Assembly: GCF_910592395.1 (NCBI RefSeq)
Contig: NC_088311.1
Location: 12,524,501 to 12,588,500, forward strand
DNA from: Lineus longissimus
Lineage: Eukaryota > Nemertea > Pilidiophora > Heteronemertea > Lineidae
Direction of reading: 5' to 3'
DNA: 64,000 nt
Shown here: positions 1 through 11,488 of the stretch, piece by piece
Numbering within the stretch: position 1 is the first letter of the stretch
Layout: each line of letters opens with the position of its first letter
Program-made: the position numbers and the translations under genes
Notes under the pieces: generated by a model
What the model saw: the letters and a program-made list of their open reading frames with translations, nothing else
Database searches by the model: none
What the model was told of the DNA's origin: nothing

Positions 1-1083
1 GCAGCATTTCCTGTGCTGTTCATGTCAAATCCTAGATTTGAAGTGCCTAGGTCTTACGGTTACAAAATACCCGATTTTGTGTACGGATGGATGGACGGAA
101 GGGCGAATTCCATTCGTAAACAGGGTTATATCTAGGCCGTTTTGGAATGGCGCTGCGCCATGCCCCCTTTCAGTCCCGCCATGCTGCCCCCTTGATCTCA
201 AATCCCGCCAATACTGCCCTTTTTTTGACGCCAATGTTCCCCCAGTTAATCCGCCAAGCCCGTTATTATCTTCAACAAATGATCGCCATGCCTTATCTAC
301 AAGCCGCCATGTGCCGTCGTCTATGATTTATGCAGTTACCGCGAGCACGCAATCCAATCCGCCAATCCGAGCCTCAAGCTAGCGATGGGTCTACCTCACC
401 AACAGCCGTCGCCAACAGAACGTCTACCTGTATATCAATCTGCACATCATTCATCACTGAACGCGAGGTCATCACACCAATGCCACGTGCAAGAGGACGA
501 AGGGTGGCGCAGACTGGTGGTAGTTGAAGAAACTATTAAATCATGCCGGGCAAAAAGAGGCGGGCGAAGGAGAAGGAGGCAAAGTTGGCTCAGTTGGCGG
601 CCAAATGTCCTCGGAGAGAGGCTTTATTTGGGTAAATAAAACAGAAATAATCTTTATCAAATGAATAATAGTGAAATTAAGCATTGTTGTGCCGATATAT
701 TGCAATGTTTTGTTCTTCAGCGGATAATGATAAATCCAACACCACATATTAGAGACAGAATAAAGAGATGAGATAGACTAGGCATTGACTTATCATTAGA
801 AAGCAATATGACAACATAGACAACATAAAGCATGATACACAATTACATAAATAAATCACTTGATAATTTTCAGTGGTCAGATACAAGCTTTCAGCATAGC
901 TTGGTGATTGGTAATTGCGGCGCGTTGCATTTGCCCCTTTTTCCTTCAACACCCTTGAAGGGTGCCCCTTTTATAAATGATCTGCCCCTTTTATAACTAA
1001 GCACCATGTCCTATTGAAATCCTAGATATAACCCTGGTAAAGCTATTTGACTAGCTCTGCTGACAAAGTCAGCTGAGCTAAAA
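1..1083 (+). mobile_element. A-type element, 3' part, interrupted
   Basis: The outer parts (about 35-120 and 1042-1083) match the 3' end of the A elements at 17.3, 28.0, 32.5 and 58.5 kb: GAAGTGCCTAGGTCTTACGG, a short GGATG/GACGG run, then CTGAC..GTCAGCTGAGC followed by TAAAAA. The 5' part lies outside the window. The middle is a separate inserted transposon at 121-1036. The 3' end touches the start of a B element. Confidence 0.75.
121..1036. mobile_element. TIR DNA transposon, 916 bp, 5-bp target duplication
   Basis: Perfect 16-bp terminal inverted repeats, CAGGGTTATATCTAGG and CCTAGATATAACCCTG, flanked on both sides by GTAAA (116-120 and 1037-1041). Removing it rejoins the A-element 3' end. 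The interior is GC-rich and encodes no recognisable transposase. A very basic 30-residue ORF (543-635, starting MPGKKRRAKEKEAK) is the only coding-like stretch and may be an exon remnant. The CAGGG start recalls hAT elements, but those make 8-bp duplications and I see only 5, so the superfamily is open. Confidence 0.8.
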
Positions 1084-2130
1084 ATGAAACGGCTAGGGGC
1101 CACTGTACTCACCATTTAGATATTTGATGGTTAGGAATTCATCCTGGTTATGAAACATGCTACATGTAAAACGAAAGTCGGTATGAGATGTGATGTATCC
1201 CTAGTTGGAGTACCTACCATAAAAATATCATTGAAAACAAGTCACTAATAAGCGTGATATTGCACTTTGTACCGTTTTCAGTTTTGGTCTCCTGGTGGCC
1301 AAGTCAAGAATCAGGTCAGACCGAAATTCGGTTTCAGAGGTAATCTAATTTAGGGAGTAATGTATACCAATTTCTGAGTTCCGGCCAGTTGACGCCATTT
1401 GACCTCTGCAACCTTGAAAATTAGGTCAAATCAACGAAACGACCAAGGGCCATTGTGCTCACCGTATAGATATTTGGTGGTTAGGAATTCATCCTGGTTA
1501 AGAAACATGCCACATGTATAGTATATAGGTCGAACCAAAGTCGGTATAACATGTGATGTTTGGAGTACCTACCATAAAAAATATCATCGAAAACAAGTCA
1601 CTAATAAGCGAGATACTGCACTGTTTCCCTTTATTAGTATTGGCCTCCTGGTGGCCAAGTCGAGAATTTGATTTGATTGAAATTCGATGTCCGAGGTTAC
1701 ATGATGTAAGGAGTCATTTGTGCCAAATTTTAAATTGATAGCTTTATTAGTGGTAAGGAAACATGCCATAGTTACACTGAAACAGCCAATTTACACCATT
1801 TAACCTTTGTGACCTTTAAAAATAACCCGTAGGATATATGATGTAACCTTGCTATGAGTACCTACCATTAAAATGTTATCAAAACTAGTCCCTCATAAGA
1901 TATATCACACTTTTTAGGTTTCCGCTTCTGGCCCCCTGGTGGCCAAGTCAAGAATCAGATCGGACTGAAAGTCAGAGCAATAAGGTACATGACCTAGGGA
2001 GTCATGTGTACGAAGTTTCAAGTTCATAGCCCTAGCGGTTAAGAAACCTGCCACTGTTTTTGAAACAGGATACAGACGACGACAGTGGACACTGCGTTGT
2101 TGTATAGACTCCCCTACGGTCAGCAAAAAA
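1084..2130 (+). mobile_element. B-type element, copy 1 (~300-bp tandem units)
   Basis: It starts ATGAAACGGCTAGGGGCC..CTCACC and ends CTCCCCTACGGTCAGC plus A-run, a slightly decayed form of the family end GGTGAGCCAAAAA. Inside are about three ~300-bp units, each with the landmark GGCC(C/T)CCTGGTGGCCAAG (near 1290, 1650 and 1930) and the phrase ACCTTGAAAA..AGGTCAAATC. A second copy of the 5' start motif lies inside at about 1437. It follows the A element without a gap. Confidence 0.8.
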
Positions 2131-2372
2131 TGCTCTGTCTCGGGCATCCTGAGATCAGGGCCCGGTTGTTCAAAGCATCGATATCTCTTGTCGGTGGATA
2201 GTTTGCCGACAAACCACCGATAACTTTAACCACCGACAGTTTTGTGTTGTTAGAAGCTCCGACAAGCTCGAACTGGCGACAAAACCACCGATATATTTAA
2301 CGGTGCTTTTGAGCACCGATAAACCTAAAAAACCACTAACAACTCTTGTTGTCAGGCATTCTCAGAAACAAA

Positions 2373-4029
2373 ATGGCCGCGCACAGAATGCTCCTGTTTC
2401 CCAATTTGATGAAAAAACCCAAAACTGTCCGGCATAGAGAGAATGTTTTGGATATATATGATGATGAAGGGTTAAGAAAACGATATAGATTGAGCAGGCT
2501 AAGTATTATTTACATCACTGACTTGATAAGGGACAAACTGGAGAGGCCTACCAGGCGAAACAAAAGCCTCTCTGCTGAAAGGCAAGTGATGTTAGCCCTT
2601 CGCTTCTACGCCTCAGGGTCTTTTCTCCAAATCGTTGGAGATTTACAGGGATACTATAAGGGCACAGCAAGCAAAATTGTCGTGGCAGTTAGTGATGCCC
2701 TGGTTGGCATCAAAGATGACTTTATCAAATGGCCCACAGAACAGGACAAGTGCAGAAAAATTCACACAGGATTCTATGAAATGGCTGGGTTTCCAGAAGT
2801 CATCGGATGCGTTGATGGTACCCACATTAAGATACAGTCACCATCAACCCCACTGTGGTTTCGTGAAAATGGAGAAGGCCCTAATAAACCGACCTACGAG
2901 TCTTGCTTCGTCAACCATAGGCAATACCACAGTATCAAAAACAGGGAATCTGTGCATGACCACAGAGGTAAGTTGAAGCCTACTGCTTGTACTCTAGCAG
3001 TCAGTGAAATGTGTGTGAGTGTATCTTAACCATTGACTTGTGTACATCATGTACATCATGTACATCATGTACATAGACTGTCACCGCCTACACTACACTC
3101 GCTCATTTCATGATTCCTGTGGCTATTGGGCACCTGAAAACTCATCAAAACGCACAGAAAAGCGCTTTGTAAACAGACATCCACCTATATACTGCGTACC
3201 TACTCTGCCAGATCATTAATTTGGGAAGAAACCGTGCGATTTTGTGTGTCAGAACAGTCATGACAGTGTGTGATAGCACAAATTTCCTGGCATATGGGAT
3301 GACATATCTTTCAAAATCGTAACTAGTGTGATTCAAAAAAAATAATTTTTTATCAATTTCTGTATAATATTTATCTAAACTAAAAATCTAATGAAAGCTT
3401 GATCTATGAATAGGTGATTATTATCAAGGGGGACTATAGGCAGGAGCAGTGTGTAACTTCATCTTGCCCCTATCCCCTTCTTTGTGTGACTTATCACTGC
3501 CCGAGGATCTCTATAAGGATATTTAGATAAAACTACTAAACATTCTTTTTAACTTATTGCAGGGAAACTTATAAATGTGGTAGCTTGCTGGCCTGGAGCC
3601 ACACATGACTCCCACATCTTCAAGGAGAGCGAAATCGGACAGCACCTCTCCGAGAACAACATGCAAGAAGGCTATCTGTTGGGAGATTCCGGCTAACCCT
3701 GTAAGCCGTTTCTTTTAACCCCCTATCTGACACCCACAACGCGTGCTGAGAAACGCTATAACTCAGCTCAGAAGAAGACACGCAATTCCATCGAGCGTTG
3801 TTTTGGGGTGATGAAGAGACGATTTCATTGTCTTCATGGGGAAATCCGCATGCGTCCTGACAGAACATGCAAAATCATCATTGCTTGTTGTGTCCTGCAC
3901 AATATTGCTATAGAGAGAAGAGAGCCGCTGTTAGGACGTCCAAGGCGAGAACCACGACAAAGACATGTCTACCAGGGTCCCAATGATGGGTTTGCTATGC
4001 GGAAATTTGTCACTGAACGATTCTTCTAA
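2373..4029 (+). pseudogene. Harbinger transposase (DDE type), two exons, one nonsense codon
   Basis: Exon 1 (2373-2967) starts at an ATG in good context and encodes the N-terminal half, ending with the first catalytic block GCVDGTHIKIQSP and then HDHRG. A strong donor (AG|GTAAGT, 2968) and an acceptor (TTATTGCAG, ending 3562) join it in frame to exon 2 (3563-4029), which continues GKLINVVACWPGATHDS, the usual Harbinger block between the first and second acidic residues. Exon 2 then reads GDSG and meets TAA at 3694-3696, where the family normally has tyrosine. Beyond the stop the frame stays open through SIERCFGVMKRRF to a natural stop at 4027-4029. So the gene is a recent wreck: intact splice sites, one visible nonsense change. 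The intron holds a (GTACATCAT)n run. Confidence 0.85.
3041..3074. repeat. Short 9-bp tandem repeat, GTACATCAT
   Basis: Almost four copies of GTACATCAT inside the Harbinger intron. Each copy holds the palindrome ATGTACAT. It is probably a simple replication-slippage repeat. Confidence 0.85.
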
Positions 4030-5151
4030 TAGCCAAACTTCAAATTCACATTCATGGTTCACCGAGTATATGCAGTAAGATTTACTTTCAAAACAGGCAT
4101 CACAGTTACACCAGCATATCTTTTATGAGTTATTTCTTCCAAAAACAAATTTTTCTGATCCGAGATCATACCAATTTTAATGTTGAACCTGCTTGACATT
4201 CACAATGAAAAACCTAATGGTATTTACTTTAGCTAAATAGTAACTAACAAATTGGAATTCATGGATGTACGGAGTGTATGTGATGCTGCAATTTGAAACT
4301 GAATCCTGCAAAAGAAAAGGATTTAAAGATTAATTCATAGATAGATAAATATTATTCTTGACGTTGAACTTTATATACAAGTGTCTGTAAGACGTAACAT
4401 TTTGGGTGATAATATAATAATTACAGTTTCTTCAAATACAGCCCTCACCGAAAGGCAGTGCACTGAAAATGACTGCATCACACTGCTTTTGACAGAAACC
4501 CCCACTGCATATGACTGTCTTAGGCATATCATTTTTTCTTAATGTTTTAAAACCACTGATTTTGACTGAAAGACCACTGCAAAGCACTGCCACTTGCAAA
4601 TCATCAGAGTCTTTCTATACAAGGGTCTGGTCACTGGTTTCAACATCAAAGACACCACCCGTCTCGAACGACGTGCGGTGGGACAGCGCTCTCTCGGATC
4701 ACGTGGTACACCCAAGCCAACTTTTTACGCCATATCCGCCATTTTGGCTCACTCGGAAAGTCATCGTCTCAATCTCTCTCACAAAAACATGTTTTTACTG
4801 CCTCAAGGATATCAAGAATCGCATTGAGTTGCTAAAATCAAGACAGACTTTTATCTCACGGACAGTTAGGTATGTTTCAATTTGCGATATTTGTTATTAG
4901 TTTTGTACCTAACACTTTATACAATACAGAAAACCAAATGCAATTAGCTCCATCCATTTTGAAGATATAGCCAATTATGTGTTTGACAACTTGATTACCT
5001 AATCAGGCTAGCAACTGGCTTGTTAGAGCCAGGCGGCGGGTTCAGCAAAAGTTGTGATGTAGATCAGGTTATCTGTACATGTCATGCAATCATAAAAGCA
5101 GGAGGGCCTTAATTAATTATGCACACCTGAAAGTAATGTGTTTCATTCACT
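4030..5151. other. Non-coding stretch between Harbinger remnant and THAP exon
   Basis: No recognisable coding or transposon-end sequence. The GC-richer segment at 4640-4760 (CGAACGACGTGCGG, then CCGCCATTTTGGC) could be a promoter for the downstream THAP exon, but nothing here proves that. Confidence 0.4.
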
Positions 5152-5457
5152 ATGGTGTATTGTGTGGCTCCGAATTGTGTCAAGGATAGCACAAAGAACA
5201 ATCGAATGACGGATGGGACCCATTTTCATGAATTTCCAAAGCCAGTTGAACGAGAGAGGAGGAAGCTGTGGATTCGGAAGTGCAAACGTTTGGAGTGTTG
5301 GAAGCCTGGGCCTTCGGCCAAACTTTGCAGTGATCACTTTATCGATACGGATTATCACATGAAGCCCGATATCTGCATCCAACTGAATATTAAATGCCAC
5401 TTGTTAAAAACAGCTGTTCCAACCATGTCAATTGCATTTAATGCCCGAGGCTGCTGA
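5152..5457 (+). CDS. THAP-domain protein, single exon or first exon
   Basis: The 101-residue frame is almost wholly a THAP zinc-finger domain, a sequence-specific DNA-binding module shared by host THAP regulators and P-element transposases. The zinc ligands are C4, C9, C59 and H62 (C-X4-C-X49-C-X2-H). The invariant tryptophan is W40, FPKP precedes it, and the domain ends with AVPT near residue 91. The start is the ATG at 5152, two residues before the first ligand, as in most THAP proteins. The frame stops ten residues after AVPT, so either this is the first exon of a longer gene with the rest spliced on, or a fragment from a THAP-bearing transposon. I see no P-element catalytic domain nearby. 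The host Rab10-like gene runs on the opposite strand through this region. Confidence 0.75.
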   Translation: MVYCVAPNCVKDSTKNNRMTDGTHFHEFPKPVERERRKLWIRKCKRLECWKPGPSAKLCSDHFIDTDYHMKPDICIQLNIKCHLLKTAVPTMSIAFNARGC

Positions 5458-5851
5458 GGTCGGTTGTTATACATAATGTGTAGGCCCTATTGGGGCCTGT
5501 GATACCGCATAGTGTCTTCTTGTGTTCCGGCCATAGCAAGGTGACAGCGACACAGGTCAGTGTCAGTGACAGCCACTGTCAATGACAGATTATTGTCATC
5601 TGACATCTAGGCCTATCTAACGTTGCACGGCATTATATCGTCACGTCAAGATGATTGTGCATAATACCGTCACTTTTCAATAGTAGTTCAGCGTCATGAC
5701 ATAACTGGCGATACAACACTGACGAGGCGAAACAATATTGTGCAACATTAGTCTGTTCAAAAATCATACATGTTATGCATCTGCAACCGTCTATCAATGT
5801 CTTCTTTGCTATATCGGCAGGTCTGCCATGCAAATTGATTAACCACAAATT

Positions 5852-6004
5852 CTAATCACTTTCGTCCGAATGATCACTCTCATTATGATCTAGTGATATT
5901 AATGGCTCGAACATGTACGGCTCAACGTTTAAACATCCTTCTGTATCGACCAAAACATCCTCAACTTCACTGCTCTCACTCTCTGAACTGTATGCGGAAG
6001 CCAT
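5852..6004 (-). CDS. Possible small acidic ORF (50 aa), unrecognised
   Basis: The minus-strand ATG at 6004 opens a 50-residue frame rich in Ser, Glu and Asp (MASAYSSESESSEVEDVL at the start, then VEPYMFEPLISL). Such acidic openings with a PYxFEP phrase occur at the N-terminus of long uncharacterised animal proteins and of transposon-encoded proteins, usually as a first exon. No clear splice donor follows. It faces the THAP exon across about 400 bp. Function unknown; it may be spurious. Confidence 0.3.
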   Translation of the reverse strand: MASAYSSESESSEVEDVLVDTEGCLNVEPYMFEPLISLDHNESDHSDESD

Positions 6005-6099
6005 CTTGCTTTGTTCTGACTGACCTGATCTACGTCATCAAAAAATCCCTAGCGGCCACATGTGGAACTAGTATTGGGCAATTCGCCTAACAGCAAATT

Positions 6100-7989
6100 G
6101 CAGACCATATCCCTGGTGAAAGTATTTTGTCATGTTGAGAAATTAGGTTTGCACCAGGATATAACCAAATAAATCAGAGGCAAATAACCCTGAATAACCA
6201 GCTGAATTAGGTTGTGACAGTAGGTGCATCATAAATACTAGAAATAGCGATGGTTCTGGGACTGCAACAACTCAGCATATGGATGGTCAGAATCCAGCAG
6301 ACAACAAGCAAATGTAATCTGAATCTCAACATCTTTCGTATCTTTTGACGAGTTTTCTGGTCGAGTGAGGGAAACCAGTTGGCCATCTGATATGGCTGGT
6401 GGGGATGAAAGCTCCCAATGTTGGGACGACCAATAAATTCGAGTTGAACATTGAATTCCTTTGAAGTGTAGGTTGTGACGAGTCAGGCCAGTTTGTGCAT
6501 GATTACAACATAGGGGTAACTAGTTGCAACAATCCTTTTTTAGTGCAGATTGTGAAGGAATAGTCTTGATCTTTCAATTAATTCCTTTGGTATGGTGCAA
6601 CAAACCAGTCCAGTAGATATATACATGGTCATAGCATACGGCATCGAGACAACCAGTATGCAAGGTTACGGCCAGGCCCAAGGGGTATGACCGATCAGCA
6701 CTAAGAGTAAAAACGTAACATGCAATAATATCTTTTTAAACTAACTGCCACAGTAGGTTCATTTATTCAGTCTTTTTGAAGTAAAAGTATTACAGTGAAA
6801 AAGAACGAAATACGGCTGGAATATTATACTGGTTTGTCTTCGGACGGCAAATTCAGCACTGCACCGATGTCAAGGTTAAGACGGTTATACGACTTTGCCT
6901 CATCAGCTCCTCGTGGTCAAGGCTCCTATATCCGTCACTGATGCGGTCGCAGAACAGAACAGATGCTGATCATCCCCGTCAGGCTGTAAAACAGAGCGAG
7001 GAAATATTTTAACTTCACCAGAAGTTTTATCATTCATTATTCAGACCAACAGACACTGTTACCTGCTAATAGTCTATGAATTTCATTGTCATAATTCAGA
7101 ACAAACACTTATCACCTTTGCTGACAATATTTTCAGAAGGTGTGTATACATTCGTGTGTCCATTTACACTGCACGTGTATACGTGCTTTACTGTACATTT
7201 CTACAGGAGTGAGCAGGATGTACAGAAAAACGATCTCCAAAACTGTTGCTTTCAGCACTCGCGACACGTTAAGCGAGGTTTCACCAATTATTTTCAGTGG
7301 AGGTATATCTCATGTGTAGAGTCTGGGTGATTTTGAGACATTCTTAGGTGTTTAAGGCGCACAGTTTGATGAAACCTGCCCGAATTCGTAATTTTTTTGA
7401 TGAATGTATATCCGCCATTGCGGGGATCTGGAAACTTTTGGATGACAAGTTTGCCTCAAAAGATGGACGTGCTCCCTATAATCACCCAAACTAACAGCGA
7501 AAATATATTCTTAAGATCCTTTTCTTGACCTCTGATGAGTTAATTTTGTCTGATGCAGTGTTTCAACACAAATTTGAGGGCGATTACAATCACGAAAAAT
7601 TCACACTCACCCAGTCTAGAATGCGTAGACGAAATGTCTGTTGGCTCTTCTATGTAGCGGGTATCCTCCCACCTGTTCAGGTCGGGACAGATCAACGTTG
7701 AGCAACTTGCCTAATCGGTAAAAACGCGGGAGGCAGTGCTATTACCGGAACGGTTCAGAACCGGCGATTTTCATCAAAAATCACCCGAAAACTAAAAAAG
7801 CAAGCAACGGCTGCAAAAATAAAGTACACGTTGTTCGTTAGCAGGTTATGAAACGTAACCTAACCAAATTTCAGGTCGTTCCGTGCGGCAGTTTCGGAGA
7901 TACGTGTCGAAAACCACATCCCTCGGGTCCAGGCGATCGGCTCAGTAAAAACAATAGACCATATCCACGGAGTTGTGGATATGGTCTAA
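6100..7989 (+). mobile_element. C-type element, copy 1 (1.89 kb, 3' hairpin)
   Basis: Nearly identical to 28752-30641. It starts GCAGACCATATCC and ends in a perfect 13-bp hairpin, AGACCATATCCAC - GGAGTT - GTGGATATGGTCT, followed by AA. The 5' end therefore repeats one arm of the 3' hairpin, giving inverted termini. Inside (about 6470-6680) are worn ~95-bp units (TTCCTTTGAAGTGTAGGTTG, ACAAACCAGTCCAGTAGATA) like the array at 63.1 kb. Short ORFs shared by both copies show no protein-like features. I infer a non-autonomous Helitron-like element. Confidence 0.8.
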
Positions 7990-8954
7990 CTAATCTAAAG
8001 TTGTGTGTGGTGGGAAATTCAAATAGTTTAAAATTGAAAATTGAAATAACTAAATAATGACTTTATTATTAGAATTTTTTTAATGTCTGGGATCTTGTTT
8101 TTTTAACCCTCAACATATTTCATGAGTATCAAGCATGTTTTCAAACCTTGATATATGGCCTTTAATGTGAAATTGCTTGGTTCCAGTGGCCATTTGAGAA
8201 TTGAAGGCAAATACACCATGGTGAGCTTTTCACCAACCTTCCCTCAAGGCGATTTCAAGCCAAAATGCAGATTCGGGCATAGTGCCTTCAAGTTGCCCTT
8301 GTTACATGCCAATATTCACAAATGGTGTTAAAATGGGTACCAGAGAGTTGCTGGTGGCCTTCAAATGGCTTATGATCATTTTAAAGGTGATTCAGAAAAA
8401 TTCAGAATTTGACCTATAACACAGTTTGACCTATTTGACCCATTACACAGTGGGGCAGCATCAAATAGGCCCCAGGCAACTGACACAAGATAGTCTTTCA
8501 GTTCCTGCTGAGGCCAAATAGGTCTGTCTCATTATAGAACGTTAGGGACAGACAGGAACCTAAGAAGTACCTAATTCAACGTACCATGCTTGTTAACTTT
8601 GATGCTATTGGTTACACGAGCATAACCACCAGGGCTGCGCTGCTGTGATGAATACATATGTAAGGTCCTTCTTCTGATTGGTGGTCACCAAAGCACATTA
8701 GGAACGCCCACCTACACATACAATAGCTTTTTGACAACGTCCGTTGGTTAACTGTCAATGAAGGGAAATCGATGTTACCGATGTTACCGAATAGGCCTTG
8801 TTATAGACAAGCGGTCAATTATTGATAAAAGCCTGGTTGGCTCGTATTAACCAAATTGAGTGTCTTTTTTTATCTAAGTAGTTACTATGCAAAAGAAAGC
8901 GGTTCATTGTTGGACTGTGGCTGAGTAACAGTAACAAGTTATGACTATGATAAG
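7990..8954. other. Unannotated intronic stretch
   Basis: AT-rich sequence without coding features. There are GACCTATTTGACCCATTACA-type phrases at about 8410-8450, but no complete repeat unit and no element ends that I can pair. Confidence 0.4.
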
Positions 8955-9507
8955 GTGGGGATCCTCAGTCTCTGGGATCTCGATTGCGTGTACCGTTCCA
9001 TCTATCGCCCAAACAGCATCTGGAATAGTATCCCAGTTGCCCCGCAGTTGTTCCCACTCTTCATCGGTCGGCCATGTTATACCGTCTTGAAAATAAGTCC
9101 ACAAAACATCTGTCATAAAATAAAGTTCCCTGCAAACAGATTGCTTGCTGATATCAAACATTGCACTCATCGCAACAATGTCCGGATATTTCTTGATCCA
9201 ATAGAAAAAAAGTAGTAAATGGTTCTCCACCGACAGCAAATGATCTCGGTACCGTCCTGGCCTGTTTTCCAGAAGGGGCGTAATGTCCTCTACGAGGTGC
9301 TGGAAAGAGGCCACTGTCTCACCTGATAGATACCAAAAGTCCATCTGGTGGTTTCTAACCATTTGGTTGATTGGTGAGAACTTCATCAAGTCTTGGAGGC
9401 AACGGAGGCGGACGCACTTCTAAATTATGAATTGCTGGTGTAAGCAAAACTGGTGGCGGTGGTATGGGCGGCGGAGCAGCGAACAAAAACATCCTAATTC
9501 TCTCCAT
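8955..9507 (-). pseudogene. Second PIF/Harbinger-like transposase, N-terminal half, frameshifted
   Basis: Read on the minus strand, an ATG at 9507 opens a proline-rich leader (FLFAAPPPIPPPPVLLTP). A frame change near 9390 leads into a clear Harbinger-like transposase: DFWYLSGETVASFQHLVEDI, a helix-turn-helix-like segment ending ISKQSVCRELYFM, the phrase ITWPTDEEW, and the first catalytic block VWAIDGTVHAIEIPETED. Homology stops right after ETED near 8955, and the blocks with the second and third acidic residues are missing. Either the next exon is lost or the copy is truncated. It differs from the element at 2.4 kb (WAIDGTVH against GCVDGTHI), so it belongs to another lineage. No terminal repeats were found. 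Confidence 0.75.
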
Positions 9508-10137
9508 GGTGAAAGGAGCGTGAGGCCAAGCGACTGCTGGCCAACACAAACCATGGCAATTAAATGTTATCAATAAACAATTCAATTTCGGACAAAGGAA
9601 TGATATTTTATTGACCATTTTCAATGCGTGTCTAATCATGTCACCACAGGGATAAGGCTAGACGCATAATAAAGGAAAATTACATGAACCTTCCCATATG
9701 GGCGGTCTATTGCCATTGAATGCAATTATTCAGTGCAAAGATCATTGTTATATGGACGGCCTCCATTCAGAACTTGGAACGCAAACGTACTCCACGTGAC
9801 ATGTGAAGGCCTATTAGATTAATTCTACTACGCGTCCATGGACGTTGATTTTGGTTCCCGTCCGTCCCTTACGTTCTGTTATGAGACAGACCTATACATC
9901 ATAGGCACCATAATCCATACATTTCTGGGTATAAATGAATCCAGAGAAGAAGTCTGCAGCATTTTCATTGCATTTAATTCATAAGTTCACCGATAGGTGG
10001 CATCACTTTGACACAACTTGGATCCTGAAAATGGTAAATAATTTACCAAGAAATGGCATGATGTGTGCTATCTTCAAACGGGCCTCAATCAGTTCAAAAT
10101 AAATCATTTGGGAATGCCACTACCACCGACAGATAGC
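9508..10137. other. Unannotated intronic stretch
   Basis: No coding or repeat-end features seen. It ends at the CAAATG target duplication of the next element. Confidence 0.35.
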
Positions 10138-10143
10138 CAAATG

Positions 10144-11488
10144 TATGGCAAGCCGTTTGCTTCAAAAAGTGGAGATGATTTTTTTCAAGTCGAGATTTTT
10201 TTTTAAGTCAAGAAAAAATATTTCAAGTCAAGAAATTTCTTCAAAAAGTTGAGATTAGTATTTTCAAGTTTACACATTTTTTTTCAATTCTACAAGTTTT
10301 TTTTTAAGTTGACTTTTTAAATTAATATACATTTTTAAGTAAAAAAAAAAAATTTTCATTAATTTTTTTATATACAACTTATCAGTTGATTATTTTTCTA
10401 ATTCTTTTAAATTTCTTTTCAAGTCGATAAAAATTTATTGTAAATGACAAATTTCCTATTCAACAAAAAAAAACACATTCGAGACAGAAAAAATAAATCG
10501 AACATTATGACGTCATCACTTTTCGTGTACAGTATGTAGACTCGTCCCCAGCCGTTCTCTTGCTGACTTCGCATTCTAATGCCCACATATATACATAGCA
10601 GGGGACCAGTCTATACAGTATGCAAGATGGCGGGAGGCGATGTTGTTGACATTGCCGAGTGTCTGCGTCAGTGTCCCGCTATGGTCCGGCGATCTGAAAG
10701 GGCCAGACAATCATTAGATCAAAACAAACTAGAGAACTGTTCCAGGCTACTAGATGACATTCTAGGAATTCTGAGTGCGCTGTATATACGTGCATGCGAT
10801 CACTTCGGTGCCGGTGTAGAAGTTTAAAATGTCCTAGGTTAAAATGTCCGGGAACAAAGGATTCTATTATGCGCTTCAATCTCTGAGCTATTGACGGTCA
10901 GGGTCTCTATAGAACCATATTGCAGAATACAATAGGGCCGGACACTTTTTCCAGGGGGGACACTTTTTACTTTTACACCGGTTCCGTTTTGGCAGAAGAT
11001 TTTTGCGGAGGTCTTGGTGCATATGCACAGCACTAACGATCAGGTATTGCACGCGATAGAGGGTTTGCAGAATAACACGACACACGGGCCTGCTAGGCGG
11101 CGCGCGCAATGTACACAAAAACTGATGACGTAATAATGTTTGACTTTATTTTTGTAGCGCTCCACTGATTATTTTCTCGAGTATGAAATTTTTACTCGAG
11201 TATGAAATTTTTACTTTCGACACTATTTCGGTATTTATAATGTATCATTATTATATTTTACAAACACTATTTTTATTTTTTTAATCATTTTTTTCTCGCA
11301 GTGAAATTTTTATTAATTGATTCAACTTCAATAAGTTAAATGAGAAGAAAAATAAATATCTCGACTTGAAAAAAAAATTTTATTTCAAATTTTTTTTCTT
11401 GACTTGAAAAAAAATATCTTGACTAGAAACAAATCATTTCGACTAGAAAAAAATCATTTCGACTTTTTGAAGCAAACGGCTTGCCATA
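10144..11488. mobile_element. Foldback-type element, 1.35 kb, long TIRs, 6-bp target duplication
   Basis: The outer ends are TATGGCAAGCCGTTTGCTTC and its inverse, and both sides are flanked by CAAATG (10138-10143 and 11489-11494). Inside each end the inverted repeat continues as an array of about 12-15-bp units of the type TTTTTCAAGTCGAGA, left arm to about 10440 and right arm from about 11335. Such internally repeated arms are a foldback-element trait. The centre holds a GC-rich, promoter-like segment with the 66-residue ORF at 10627. No transposase is seen. Confidence 0.8.
10627..10827 (+). CDS. Small ORF inside the foldback element (66 aa), unrecognised
   Basis: ATG at 10627 in strong context (CAAGATGG). 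The frame starts MAGGDVVDIAECLRQCPAMV and continues with amphipathic leucine/charged stretches (NKLENCSRLLDDILGILSAL). Composition and start context look like a real protein N-terminus, unlike the AT-rich arms around it. It could be a captured host first exon or part of the element. No strong donor is visible before the stop. I do not recognise the family. Confidence 0.35.
   Translation: MAGGDVVDIAECLRQCPAMVRRSERARQSLDQNKLENCSRLLDDILGILSALYIRACDHFGAGVEV

Larger units (their letters stand above)
2158..4029 (+). mobile_element. PIF/Harbinger DNA transposon, 3' end not found
   Basis: The left end GGGCCCGGTTGTTCAAAGC is typical of Harbinger terminal repeats, and a Harbinger transposase follows. 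I could not find the matching inverted end (CTTTGAACAACCGGGCCC) up to about 4.6 kb, so the right side is probably lost or too diverged. The left end sits 28 bp after the end of a B element. Confidence 0.75.

Noticed and set aside
7076-8057. ORFs conserved between the two C elements
   Set aside because: The conservation is explained by recent DNA identity of the copies; no domain, and other frames are equally conserved.
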